Positions 1 to 10,587 of a stretch of DNA of 64,000 bases are shown here, piece after piece. Numbering within the stretch: position 1 is the first letter of the stretch; each line of letters opens with the position of its first letter. The DNA is taken from NCBI RefSeq assembly GCF_900289145.1, contig NZ_OKQO01000006.1:124001-188000 (forward strand), read 5' to 3'. Both the position numbers and the translations under genes were made by a program. Origin of the DNA: Neobittarella massiliensis (ex Bilen et al. 2018) (lineage in GTDB: Bacteria; Bacillota; Clostridia; Oscillospirales; Ruminococcaceae). The notes under the pieces are model-generated. The model did not search any database and was not told the origin of the DNA. It saw only the letters and a list, made by a program, of their open reading frames with translations.

Positions 1-1
1 G

Positions 2-592
2 GTTAAGACCTATCCTACCGACATGGAAAAGGCAAAGCAGCTCATGAAGGAAGCCGGCTATGAGGATACCAATGATGACGGTATCCTGGAGAAGGACGGA
101 ACTTCTCTCGCCATTCATTTCAACTATTCTCAGAGCCTTGCAAGTGTTGACAATGCAGTTCTTTCTATTGCAGCTTCTCTTAAAGAACTCGGCTTCGATG
201 TTACTATTGATGCAGTAGACATGAACACTTGGTATGGAGCCTTGATGTCTGGCGAATATGATCTGACCTTCTACAATACTGCTGGCGGTTCCTTTGACCC
301 TGCAACAGATATGAGCAATATGGCTCCTGGCGCTATGGGTGATCCGATCCTCTGCCAGTTCTCTGCTTTCTTTGAGAATCCTGAAATTTTCGCAGAATTG
401 GACTCCACTTCTGATTCTCAGCGTGTGCAGGAAATCTATGGAATGATTCTGAATGGTATTGCAGATCAGAATCTTCTGGTGCCTGTAACCGGCACTCACG
501 ATCTGGCTCTGTGGAATACTGATAAGATAACTGGCTATGACTTCTACACAGATGCCAGCTATGTAGACATTGCATCTGTTCATGTGAAATAA
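2..592 (+). CDS. ABC transporter solute-binding protein, family 5 (C-terminal part)
   Basis: The reading frame is open from the window edge, so the N-terminus lies outside. About 196 residues are visible. The start region has the typical family-5 (peptide/nickel binding) signature in which a PTDMEKAKQLMKEAGY-like helix is followed by an acidic DTNDDG turn, and the tail has the usual C-terminal domain with aromatic-rich strands. These lipoproteins deliver oligopeptides or chelated nickel to an ABC permease outside the membrane. The stop codon overlaps the start of the next gene, a DtxR-type metalloregulator, by one base. That coupling favours a metal (nickel-like) substrate over peptides, but this is inference. 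GC content is clearly lower than in the 10-64 kb part. Confidence 0.85.
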   Translation, partial: VKTYPTDMEKAKQLMKEAGYEDTNDDGILEKDGTSLAIHFNYSQSLASVDNAVLSIAASLKELGFDVTIDAVDMNTWYGALMSGEYDLTFYNTAGGSFDPATDMSNMAPGAMGDPILCQFSAFFENPEIFAELDSTSDSQRVQEIYGMILNGIADQNLLVPVTGTHDLALWNTDKITGYDFYTDASYVDIASVHVK

Positions 593-987
593 TGTCCAGC
601 AGTGTGGCTGAGGCGGTTACAAAAGAAAGACTTCATTCTTCAGGAGAAGACTATCTAAAATCCATATTTATTCTTGAAGCGCAACATGGTTCAGTTCGTT
701 CAGTAGAGGTTGCTGAGTACATGAATGTATCTAAAGCGAGCGTTAGTCATGCAGTTGCTCTATTAAAAAAGAACGGATTTCTCAAAATGAATCAGGACTA
801 TGACCTTGTTCTCACAGATTCTGGAAGAGCAATCGCAAGCTGCATCTATGAAAAACATTGCTATTTTAAGGATAGACTGATAAGCGCCGGTGTTTCTCCG
901 GAAACAGCCGAAATTGAAGCTTGCCGCCTGGAACACTGTGTCAGTGAAGAATCTTTCCATAAACTTCGTAAAACATATGGGTATTAG
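592..987 (+). CDS. DtxR/MntR-family metal-dependent transcriptional regulator
   Basis: 131 residues. An N-terminal winged helix (about residues 15-70; SGEDYLKSI, then VEVAEYMNVSKASVSHAV as recognition helix) is followed by the dimerisation and metal-binding helix. The motif ACRLEHCVSEE near residues 103-113 supplies Cys, Glu and His in the spacing of the DtxR/IdeR primary metal site. The SH3-like third domain is absent, so this is the short form. The ATG shares one base with the stop of the upstream binding-protein gene, so the two are translationally coupled. The expected role is metal-dependent repression of the linked uptake operon. Which metal cannot be read from sequence; the Cys ligand resembles Fe-type DtxR more than MntR. 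Confidence 0.9.
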   Translation: MSSSVAEAVTKERLHSSGEDYLKSIFILEAQHGSVRSVEVAEYMNVSKASVSHAVALLKKNGFLKMNQDYDLVLTDSGRAIASCIYEKHCYFKDRLISAGVSPETAEIEACRLEHCVSEESFHKLRKTYGY

Positions 988-999
988 AGCCCAATAAAG

Positions 1000-1037
1000 A
1001 ATACGGTCAAGGAAAAAGTTCCTTGACCGTATTTTTT
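1000..1037 (+). terminator. Rho-independent terminator after the metal-transport operon
   Basis: A perfect 15-bp inverted repeat (1000-1014 with 1019-1033), a four-base loop and six T residues follow the regulator stop by 12 bases. It closes the transport-regulator operon. Confidence 0.93.
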
Positions 1038-1086
1038 ACAGATTTGGTAGCGCTGTAAATATAGCCTCTATATAAAGAGAAAACTT

Positions 1087-1605
1087 TTACAGCATGAGCT
1101 TCTTCCACTTTCTGATTTTTGTGCGGAAGGTGCCAAAGGGAGCCACGGTGTTGACATGGATAAACTTATAAACTTCCCATACCGCAGATTTTGTCGCCCC
1201 GTCTGCCCACTTGCGTCTGTGGGGAGCAAAGAGATCCTCGCCGGTCATGGCGTCGATCATCCCATAGATCCTCTGGATATTCGTGTCCAGCTTCGTTCTG
1301 AGTTCATGGAGCGATAGACCGGCATAGGTATCCGTGAACCACTGATACAGTTCCCCCAGCTGGTTCCACTTGAACTGATCGGACGGGGTTTTTACTTCCA
1401 GACCGTTTCTCTCATCCTGTTCCCACTTCAGCACAAGAGTTGTCCAGCCAACCTTATAAGCCAGATTTTCCGCCGGAGTACGGTCAACATCTTCCGCCCG
1501 AAGGTCTTTCATCTCTTCCGGGATATTGTCAAACTCGGCAATGAATTTGGTATAGGTTTTCTTGATCTCGTCTTTCAGTTCTTCTTTGCTGGTATATGCT
1601 CTCAT
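1087..1605 (-). CDS. ClbS/DfsB family four-helix bundle protein
   Basis: 172 residues. The sequence matches the ClbS/DfsB (DUF1706) family: N-terminal helix MRAYTSKEELKDEIKKTY, a conserved segment LAYKVGWTTLVLKWEQDE, then AGLSLHELRTKL and a C-terminal basic RKWKKL. Family members adopt a DinB-like four-helix fold. The founding member ClbS protects colibactin producers by hydrolysing the cyclopropane warhead; most homologues have no known substrate. Here it stands alone between the metal-transport operon and the mobilizable element, with its own ribosome site (GAGGTAATTT before the ATG). A protective role is possible but inferred only from family membership. Confidence 0.8.
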   Translation of the reverse strand: MRAYTSKEELKDEIKKTYTKFIAEFDNIPEEMKDLRAEDVDRTPAENLAYKVGWTTLVLKWEQDERNGLEVKTPSDQFKWNQLGELYQWFTDTYAGLSLHELRTKLDTNIQRIYGMIDAMTGEDLFAPHRRKWADGATKSAVWEVYKFIHVNTVAPFGTFRTKIRKWKKLML

Positions 1606-1719
1606 AAATTACCTCATTTCTGTATCTGTTGTATCTGTTAGGATTACTTTGATTATTCTAACACTTGTTCCCAAAGACAGCTCCAAATTGGTGCTACCTT
1701 CTTACCCCCATACTATACT

Positions 1720-2916
1720 TCAAATTTCCTCAAAAGCAAACATAGCTTCCTTTGGAAGTTTGTCATTGTCACAGCCCAGCAGATATTGGATCACCTTTCT
1801 GGCATAGAAATTTGAAATAGTGGTGTCCCAATCGGCCAGCCGAAGGATCTCTGCTGTGCTGGTTTCAAAATCCAACGAAATTTCACCCCACTCGCCGTCG
1901 CAGTCTGCCTGATATTCGTAGACTGCTGCGGCGATTTTCTTTTTTCTCTTGGTTTTGGCTTTCTGCTTGATGCGAACCGCCCGGACAGCTCCCTCGGCAG
2001 CTGCAAGCAGGGTCAGCTTTTCCGTAGCTTTGCGGTAGGCTCGCTCTGCACCGCTGGCGGTGCTGCCCTCAAACAAGACCGCCAGCTCCTCAAAGGTGGG
2101 GCGGTTCTTCCATGAGCTGACCCGTCCACAGGTCATACAGAGGGCCAGCCGTTTTTCCAGCAGCGTCTGCTCCCGGAAATTCAGCTTTTCAAAGGCCCTC
2201 TGGATCTTCTCAGCCTGAGCGCCATTCCAGAGAATATCGGTATAATTCCAGCTGTCATCTACGGCCACTTCCTCGCCGGTTTCTTCGCTGTCCGCCTCCT
2301 GAATGGTCTGATAAAACGGAACCCGGCTTCGATTTTGTTTGGCCAATGCCAAAAACTTTGCTGCGGTTTCCTCGGTACAACCGTTTTTCTGGGCATATTT
2401 CTGGATTGCCGCCTGTTCAGACTGACCGGATTGATTGTAGAGCCAAGCAATCCCACGCACAGCTTTGTACTCATCCACATTTTCAAAGGAACCGGCCTCC
2501 TCCTGCATCCGGCAGGTCAAAAGGGCATTCCCGATAAAATGATGGGCATAGGTCAGAAAATCTGCCCCTTGTGCGGGATCGTATCCCCGGAGACAGTCCA
2601 ACATGGCAAGCACACATCCCATTTTGTAGTCCAAAAAGCGTTCTGGGTCATAGCGATCCAGCCCCTCCCGCAGCAGGAAACGGCGAACACGACCATTAAG
2701 CCGATTTTCATAGCAGTGCAGGAAAAAGGAGAACCAGCGCAATTCACGGCTCCGCACAGCCTCAATGATGTAGTCGTTCATATTTTCCAGAACAGGCGGT
2801 TCCGGGTCAAGCTGAAAGATGCGTTCCACTTCCCGCATGGTTAAGCCCTTGGATTCCGTCAGAAAACTGTATTTGGCACAGTGGTCGGACAGCTCCCATG
2901 TCCACGCTGTATCCAT
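1720..2916 (-). CDS. Sigma-70-like regulatory protein of the mobile element
   Basis: 398 residues. Residues about 90-140 resemble sigma region 2 (CVLAMLDCLRGYDPAQGADF followed by LTYAHHFIGNALL, compare YDP.kG..F.TYA in sigma factors). Residues about 240-300 resemble region 4 (FEKLNFREQTLLEKRLALC, then FEELAVLFEGSTASGAERAY). A lysine-rich linker (residues about 315-330) leads to a tail without recognisable motif. Such proteins are common on Clostridia mobile elements and are thought to act as element-specific transcription factors; no function is proven from sequence. It is transcribed leftwards, as is the DUF6076 gene beside it, away from the replication genes. Confidence 0.6.
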   Translation of the reverse strand: MDTAWTWELSDHCAKYSFLTESKGLTMREVERIFQLDPEPPVLENMNDYIIEAVRSRELRWFSFFLHCYENRLNGRVRRFLLREGLDRYDPERFLDYKMGCVLAMLDCLRGYDPAQGADFLTYAHHFIGNALLTCRMQEEAGSFENVDEYKAVRGIAWLYNQSGQSEQAAIQKYAQKNGCTEETAAKFLALAKQNRSRVPFYQTIQEADSEETGEEVAVDDSWNYTDILWNGAQAEKIQRAFEKLNFREQTLLEKRLALCMTCGRVSSWKNRPTFEELAVLFEGSTASGAERAYRKATEKLTLLAAAEGAVRAVRIKQKAKTKRKKKIAAAVYEYQADCDGEWGEISLDFETSTAEILRLADWDTTISNFYARKVIQYLLGCDNDKLPKEAMFAFEEI

Positions 2917-2960
2917 TTTCCCTCACCACCTTTCGGATGTTTCGCTGCTTATTTCTTTGC

Positions 2961-4076
2961 TTATTTCTTTTTTACTGCTTCTAAAAGTGCATCCTGGGTC
3001 ATTTCCTGCTCGTAGACAGTGCTGGCATAGCGCTGATCTGAAAGCGCACGGAACATCTTATCTTTTGCCAGCTTCTTCATAGCTGCTGCCGTTTCTTTAT
3101 CCAGCTTTCCACGGCGGGTGCTTTGCAAAATGGTGTTCATACGGCGGGTATAAATAGCCTTTATCGGATGATCATCTGCAAGCTCCCGCTGCTCCCGGCC
3201 TCTCAGATTGCCGATTTGTCGGCACGTCCGTCCCTGCTGGTCGCCGGGGGTCAGACCGCCGCAGTATTTGGTATGCCGTGCGTCAATGGTGAGAAACCAT
3301 CTGCCGCAGATGGGGCATTTCTTGGGTGCATGGCCCACACAAAGCCCCTCAAACAAATCAGAACGGAACATTCCCACAAAGGAGACATAGTGCATCCGCT
3401 TGACCAGCTGCGGCTCCGTCTTTCCGGGCCGAAAAGCGGATACATACTGCACCGAAGCATTGGTCAGGGTCATCCAGGCCGGGTTATCCAGCGACAGAGT
3501 TGGCTCACCTTTGAAGAACTGCCCGAACATTGCTGCATAACCATCCGGGGTACGGTCATAGCCTGGTTCATTCAACCGCTCTGCAAATTTTGTCAAGGCT
3601 TCCTTGTACTGCCCCAGAGAATAACTCAAATGCCCCAGCACCTGCACTATTCGGACGAGCATGGTTGCCTTGCTGTGCTGACCAGTCAAGGCACAGATCA
3701 ACTGCTCCTGATGAGAGAGCTGCAAATAGGCTTTGGCGTCCTCCATATATTCTTCGGAAAATATGGCTGCAAGTTTTTGCTCAAAATAGCTTCGATTCAG
3801 ACGGGAAAAGGGCGGTGTAACCTGCAAAAAGGAGATGATCTCGCCAGCGGCTTGCTGCACCTGCGGCAGCAGCTCCATATCCACGGAACCGGTGTTCATC
3901 CCCTGAAGCAGTTGGTTCAGCACATTGCAGGGAGCATCCAGCTTTTCAATGGTACTGTCCGGGATGTTCAGCACCTCGCAGCCAATGGTTCCTGTGGGCA
4001 TCGTACACCCCTCATAGGTTACGGTGTCCTGCCAGAAATCCAGAGATAAAACGGCATGGTTGATAATCTGATCCAT
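2961..4076 (-). CDS. DUF6076-type zinc-binding protein
   Basis: 371 residues from the ATG at 4076, which has a good ribosome site (CAGGAGGGAGAAG); a longer reading frame to 4136 has none. The C-terminal third holds a Cys/His cluster (CPICGRWF, then DARHTKYCGG and GRTCRQ) expected to bind zinc. The rest is helical without recognisable motif. The protein is a frequent passenger of Clostridia mobilizable elements and has no established function. It ends 45 bases upstream of the sigma-like gene and probably shares its transcript. Confidence 0.7.
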   Translation of the reverse strand: MDQIINHAVLSLDFWQDTVTYEGCTMPTGTIGCEVLNIPDSTIEKLDAPCNVLNQLLQGMNTGSVDMELLPQVQQAAGEIISFLQVTPPFSRLNRSYFEQKLAAIFSEEYMEDAKAYLQLSHQEQLICALTGQHSKATMLVRIVQVLGHLSYSLGQYKEALTKFAERLNEPGYDRTPDGYAAMFGQFFKGEPTLSLDNPAWMTLTNASVQYVSAFRPGKTEPQLVKRMHYVSFVGMFRSDLFEGLCVGHAPKKCPICGRWFLTIDARHTKYCGGLTPGDQQGRTCRQIGNLRGREQRELADDHPIKAIYTRRMNTILQSTRRGKLDKETAAAMKKLAKDKMFRALSDQRYASTVYEQEMTQDALLEAVKKK

Positions 4077-4249
4077 CTTCTCCCTCCTGTCATGTTTTTC
4101 TATTTTCATAATAGCACACAACAAAGGCCTTGTCATGTTTTTTGAAAACAGCTTGTCATGCCATTAGCCTGTTTTTTTCGGTTTTCCCCATAACCTATAC
4201 AGAGGGGTGAGAAAACCACCCCATCAAAAAGGAAATGGAGGGAATCGGT

Positions 4250-4864
4250 ATGAATCTGTTTGAAGTGGTGAAAGCCAATATCAACACACAAGAAGTAGCG
4301 CAGACGTATGGAATCGACGTCAACCACCATGGCATGGCACTGTGTCCGTTCCACAATGACCGTCATCCGAGCTTATATGTGTCGGATGACCACTACCACT
4401 GTTTCGCCTGTGGGGAACACGGAGATGTGATCGACCTGACCGCCAAGCTGTTTGACCTTCGGCTGTATGATGCGGCCCGAAAACTGGCATCGGACTTTCA
4501 CCTTGCGCCGGACAAGCCCTTGCCGGAAGCCATTCGACGGGAAAAGGAACACAAAACCAGAGCACAGCGGCTTCGTGAAAACGAGCGGCTGTGCTTTTCT
4601 GTTTTGAACGAGTATCGGCGATTGCTCCTGGATTGGAAAAAACGGTATGCACCACAAACGCCGGAAGATGTGCTGGACGAGCGGTTTGTGGAAGCCTGCC
4701 ACCGTCTGCCATGGGCAGAGTATCAGCTGGACATCCTGCTGCAAGGCGATTCCTATGAACGAGGCGAAACCGTGAGTAATCTAACGGCAAACGGATACAT
4801 CCGCAAATTACAGGCCCGTCTGAGAGAGGAGCGATACCATGAACAACCCTATTTGGATCGATGA
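4250..4864 (+). CDS. CHC2 zinc-finger (DNA primase-type) protein
   Basis: 204 residues from the ATG at 4250 (ribosome site GGAGGG, seven bases before it). Residues about 28-60 form a primase CHC2 zinc ribbon: LCPFHNDRHPSLYV, then HYHCFACGEHGDVIDL. The TOPRIM catalytic domain of DnaG is missing, so this is only the template-recognition part of a primase. It overlaps the helicase gene by 26 bases, and the two probably form a split primase-helicase that replicates the excised circle. Confidence 0.85.
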   Translation: MNLFEVVKANINTQEVAQTYGIDVNHHGMALCPFHNDRHPSLYVSDDHYHCFACGEHGDVIDLTAKLFDLRLYDAARKLASDFHLAPDKPLPEAIRREKEHKTRAQRLRENERLCFSVLNEYRRLLLDWKKRYAPQTPEDVLDERFVEACHRLPWAEYQLDILLQGDSYERGETVSNLTANGYIRKLQARLREERYHEQPYLDR

Positions 4865-6134
4865 TAAGGGGAAAATTGTTGAACCGGAATACTGCCGGGA
4901 TTTCCTGTCCCGGCATCCGATGCGCTGCATCAATGACCACTTTTATACTGTGGATGGCCCGTTGCCGGATGAAAGCAAATTGAAGAGAACGATTTATGAG
5001 GAAATCTCGCCCTGGCTGCATGACAAGGTCGCACAGACGGTGGAGCAGGTGCTCAAGACATTGAAGCTGGCGGCATACGCAGACCCGTTGCCCCTGCAAT
5101 GTGACCGCATCCATGTGGCGAATGGCACTTATTTTCTGGATGGCACGTTTACAGAGGAAAAAGAGTATTGCAGCAACCGTCTGTCGGTATCCTATCGGGC
5201 TGATGCTCCGGCACCGGAACACTGGCTGCGCTTCCTTTCGGAACTGCTGGAGCCGGAGGATATTCCCGCCTTGCAGGAGTATCTGGGCTACTGCCTGATT
5301 CCATCCACCAAAGGACAGAAAATGCTCATGCTGATCGGCAAGGGCGGTGAGGGCAAAAGCCGCATCGGTGTGGTGATGAACACCATTTTCGGGCTCAACA
5401 TGAATACCACTTCCATCCAAAAAGTAGAAACTAATCGGTTTGCCAGAGCCGACCTGGAGGGCAAGCTGCTGATGGTGGACGATGATCTGGACATGAACGC
5501 CTTGACCAAAACCAACTATGTAAAATCCATTGTAACAGCAGAATTGCGGATGGATTTGGAGCGGAAGAAAGAACAAAGCTATCAGGGACTGCTTTATGTA
5601 CGCTTCCTCTGTTTCGGTAACGGGGTATTGACTGCACTTCACGACCGCAGCGACGGTTTCTTTCGCCGTCAGATCATTCTGACCACCAAAGATAAGCCTG
5701 TGGATCGGTTTGATGACCCGTTTCTTGCTGAGAAATTGATTGCCGAAAAAGAGGGAATCTTCCTCTGGATGCTGGAGGGATTGCGGCGGCTGATCGCCAA
5801 TCACTATCACTTTACCATCAGCCAGAGAGCCAAGGACAATATCACTTCCGCAGTTCGGGATGCCAACAACATTCTGGACTTTCTCGATTCTGAGGGTTAT
5901 GTGGCATTCAAGGCCGATTATGAAGCCAGCACCAAAAATCTGTATGCAGCCTATAAGCGGTGGTGTGAGGACAACGCCGAAAACCCACTGTCACCAAAGA
6001 GCTTCGCAAACCAGCTCAGCCAGAATGCTGAACGCTACCATTTGGAGCCGGTCAACAATCTACACATCGGCGGTGGAAAACGGTGCCGGGGATATATGGG
6101 CATTTATGTTCTGCTCTCGCCTATGGAGTTGTAA
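4839..6134 (+). CDS. D5/SF3-type phage-plasmid replicative helicase
   Basis: 431 residues. A Walker A motif GKGGEGKS (about residues 167-174), a Walker B-like LLMVDDDLDM and a downstream sensor region with FFRRQIIL identify the superfamily 3 helicase core of D5_N/primase C-terminal proteins. The C-terminus (NNILDFLDSEGYV onward) is a winged-helix-like region. These hexameric helicases unwind origins of phages and mobile elements. Coupling to the CHC2 gene supports autonomous replication of the element. Confidence 0.88.
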   Translation: MNNPIWIDDKGKIVEPEYCRDFLSRHPMRCINDHFYTVDGPLPDESKLKRTIYEEISPWLHDKVAQTVEQVLKTLKLAAYADPLPLQCDRIHVANGTYFLDGTFTEEKEYCSNRLSVSYRADAPAPEHWLRFLSELLEPEDIPALQEYLGYCLIPSTKGQKMLMLIGKGGEGKSRIGVVMNTIFGLNMNTTSIQKVETNRFARADLEGKLLMVDDDLDMNALTKTNYVKSIVTAELRMDLERKKEQSYQGLLYVRFLCFGNGVLTALHDRSDGFFRRQIILTTKDKPVDRFDDPFLAEKLIAEKEGIFLWMLEGLRRLIANHYHFTISQRAKDNITSAVRDANNILDFLDSEGYVAFKADYEASTKNLYAAYKRWCEDNAENPLSPKSFANQLSQNAERYHLEPVNNLHIGGGKRCRGYMGIYVLLSPMEL

Positions 6135-6153
6135 CGGAACATCAAAACTTTCT

Positions 6154-6213
6154 GTTCGTGCGTTCATGTGTTCCTAATCGGGTGCAGCCTTTGGAACGAA
6201 GGAACGCACGAAC
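6154..6213. repeat. Nested inverted repeats behind the helicase gene; candidate origin
   Basis: Twelve-base perfect arms GTTCGTGCGTTC (6154-6165) and GAACGCACGAAC (6202-6213) enclose a second pair (GTTCC/GGAAC). A further repeat TGGGCAT/ATGCCCA follows at 6254-6278. There is no T run, so it is not a simple terminator. The stretch 6135-6557 has no gene. Its position just after the replication genes makes a replication origin or regulatory site plausible. Confidence 0.5.
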
Positions 6214-6557
6214 GCAAAAAATCGAAGTTCATTTTTATATTTGATAGCTCGGCTGGGCATTAAAATTGGCTATGCCCAATCAATGGTTGTGCAAACGGTG
6301 AAAAACACTACCATAATTAGAACACAAATCATTATTCGGTGATTTACAGAACGATGATGGTGGTATGCGGGAAGGTGGCTATTTTCACGGTTTCGCTTGC
6401 AAGCCCACCTAATGGCAAAGTCGGTGGGGTACTGTTGCGGACAGTTCTTCATAGACACCATTCTGAGCGATTTTTTGAATGTTATCCATGTTTGCCGAGT
6501 CGTGCAGCGTGTATGCTCCACGACAAACAAATTTTACTAAAGAATGAGGTACTTTCT

Positions 6558-6779
6558 ATGAAATCCAATTTGAGAAATGAAATCAAGTCGTACATCGTGC
6601 GTTCCGGCTACACGATGCAGGAAGTCGTTGACCGGCTTTCTGAGGATTACAGCTGGAGCGACAGCGTTTCCAATCTGTCCAACAAGCTCCAGCGAGAGTC
6701 TCTGCGGTATGTGGAGGCAGTACAGCTTGCCGATGCCCTTGGCTATGATCTCGTATGGCAGAAACGGAGGGACACATGA
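6558..6779 (+). CDS. Small helix-turn-helix-like protein
   Basis: 73 residues from the ATG at 6558 (GAGGTACTTTCT upstream). It reads as a compact XRE/LLM-like DNA-binding fold: NEIKSYIVRSGYTMQEVVDRL, then SVSNLSNKLQRESLRYVEAV. The same small protein type recurs on Clostridia mobilizable elements upstream of the oriT-relaxase block. A role as regulator of transfer is an inference from position. A longer reading frame beginning at 6339 lacks a ribosome site. Confidence 0.65.
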   Translation: MKSNLRNEIKSYIVRSGYTMQEVVDRLSEDYSWSDSVSNLSNKLQRESLRYVEAVQLADALGYDLVWQKRRDT

Positions 6780-7040
6780 TGCCCGCCGTTCTTACCCGTC
6801 GTATCTCCCGCCACCATCGAAAAATCCGCAGATTTGGAGATGGATGGCAGAGTGGATTTGCAAAATCTGCTCTGCCTGTGAGCGGCAGAATTGAAGCAAT
6901 CAAGAGTGCGGAGAGACTGTCGGTCACACCGCCTTTTGAGGATTTGGGTGCCACACACAAGCCTCTAAAGGCGGCAAGGCATCCGCAGATGCCGCATTCC
7001 CCCTCGGAGAGCCCACGGCACTTTGCAGCCCTCTGGGATG

Positions 7041-7080
7041 AAAGTGTCATAGTGGGTTATTACACTTCCCGCAGGAAGTG
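7041..7080 (+). other. Candidate oriT of MOB-V (pMV158) type
   Basis: The core ATAGTGGGTTATTACACTT closely resembles the pMV158-type nick region, and arms AAGTGT (7042-7047) and ACACTT (7062-7067) flank it. By analogy the nick would fall between G7056 and T7057. A second, mutually exclusive hairpin CACTTCC/GGAAGTG (7063-7069 with 7074-7080) shares the right arm, as in relaxase targets that switch hairpins. It lies 51 bases upstream of the relaxase gene. Confidence 0.75.
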
Positions 7081-7130
7081 CATCCCCGTCCCTGAGCCGT
7101 CTACCGCACAACAGAAAGGAGCTAATTTTT

Positions 7131-8417
7131 ATGGCCAGAAACGACGGAATCGACCGTACCTTTGCCCGCAACCAGGACTTGCCTACACTTGATGATGTGG
7201 CGAAAGTTCAGGAGCATAACGAACGAGAAAAGGACAGCTACTCCAACCAGGATATTGATACCACCCAGACCTACCGGAATATTCACTTCAAAGCTCGCAC
7301 CGACAGCTATGCCGCTATGTTCGATCAGTTGATTGCTGATGGGATTATCTCCACCCGTGGCCTGAAAGCCGATGCGGTGAAATACGGGGAACTAATTTTT
7401 GATGTGAACTCCGCTTACTTCCACAATCACGGCGGCTACGAATATGCCAAGCAATTCTACACCGACGCATACAAAGCAGCCGTGGAGATTGTGGGCGGTG
7501 AGCAGTACATCCTCTCTGCTGTCATGCACGCTGATGAGCGCAACCGGGCTATGTCGGAAGCTCTGGGGCAGGATGTATACCACTACCACCTTCATGTGGT
7601 GTATGTCCCGGTGGTGGAGAAACAGATTCTCTGGTCGAAGCGGTGCAAGGATAAGTCCCTTGTGGGTACAGTCAAGGAAACGATCATGCAGGTCAGCCGG
7701 AGCAAAAAGTGGGAATCCAAGGTAGTTCTGGATGAGCAGGGCAATCCGCTTCTGACCGCCAAGGGCAAGAAAGTCCTGCGAACATCGTACAGTGTCCTGC
7801 AAGACGATTTCTTCAACTATATGAAAGCTGCCGGATATACCGATGTGGAGCGTGGAGAGCGTGGCAGTACCGAGGAACATCTGACTGTGACCCAGTTCAA
7901 GATGGCACAGGAGCAGCAGCGTCTGGAGGCTATGACCGCTCAAATCGCTCAGACAGAACAGGCGCTGGGCACCGCACAGGCTGCCGTTGAGAAAAAGCAG
8001 AAGGAGCTGCAATCCCTGCAAAAGCAGACCAAAGAACAGCGTACTGCCGCCCTGACGGTACAGGAAATCCGCTCCATGGGGAAAAAGACGATCACCGGCA
8101 ATATCACTCTGACCCCATCCGAGTGCAGCACACTCAAGGATTATGCGGTCAACGGGATTCTTGCCAAAGCGGAAAACAGCCGTTTGGAAGAAAAACTGCA
8201 AAGCGCACAAAAAAGTGCCGCTGTCTGGAAACAGCGATATGAAAAGATTTATGACAAGTACCAAGAACTGAAAAAGGAAGTCCAGCCATATCTGGACGCT
8301 GTCAAGCTCGCACCCGAAAAGGTGCGGGCTTTTCTTGATGCCATTTTGACCCGTACCCGGCAAACAAGGCAGCACGATCAACCTTCCCGCCGCAAGTCGC
8401 AAGATATAGAACTTTAA
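7131..8417 (+). CDS. MOB-V relaxase (Pre/Mob, TnpZ-like)
   Basis: 428 residues; ATG at 7131 after GAAAGGAG. The N-terminal relaxase domain (about residues 35-230) has the metal-binding histidine motif AVMHADERNR and, after an insertion, VYHYHLHVVYVPV, the Clostridia variant of the HxDE...HxH signature. A long coiled coil (about residues 255-310 and 350-400) follows. The enzyme nicks oriT on one strand and pilots it through a conjugation channel supplied in trans. The candidate oriT lies directly upstream. No coupling protein or type IV secretion gene is present, so the element is mobilizable only. Confidence 0.92.
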   Translation: MARNDGIDRTFARNQDLPTLDDVAKVQEHNEREKDSYSNQDIDTTQTYRNIHFKARTDSYAAMFDQLIADGIISTRGLKADAVKYGELIFDVNSAYFHNHGGYEYAKQFYTDAYKAAVEIVGGEQYILSAVMHADERNRAMSEALGQDVYHYHLHVVYVPVVEKQILWSKRCKDKSLVGTVKETIMQVSRSKKWESKVVLDEQGNPLLTAKGKKVLRTSYSVLQDDFFNYMKAAGYTDVERGERGSTEEHLTVTQFKMAQEQQRLEAMTAQIAQTEQALGTAQAAVEKKQKELQSLQKQTKEQRTAALTVQEIRSMGKKTITGNITLTPSECSTLKDYAVNGILAKAENSRLEEKLQSAQKSAAVWKQRYEKIYDKYQELKKEVQPYLDAVKLAPEKVRAFLDAILTRTRQTRQHDQPSRRKSQDIEL

Positions 8418-8436
8418 CAGAAAGGAATTTTTGCTT

Positions 8437-10507
<2,071 letters not shown>

Positions 10508-10587
10508 TTCTCTGCCCCTCGCAATGCTAAATAGTACCTTATCACTATTAAGCCTTAGGCCTACCTGCTTTTTATACGGTTATAGCA

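Noticed and set aside
2961-4136. Start of the DUF6076 gene at 4136
   Set aside because: The extra 20 residues have no ribosome site, whereas the ATG at 4076 follows CAGGAGGG at good distance.
6755-7192. A 145-codon frame between the small HTH gene and the relaxase gene
   Set aside because: It covers the oriT and has no plausible ribosome site; the protein is of mixed composition without domains and the sequence is better explained as transfer origin.
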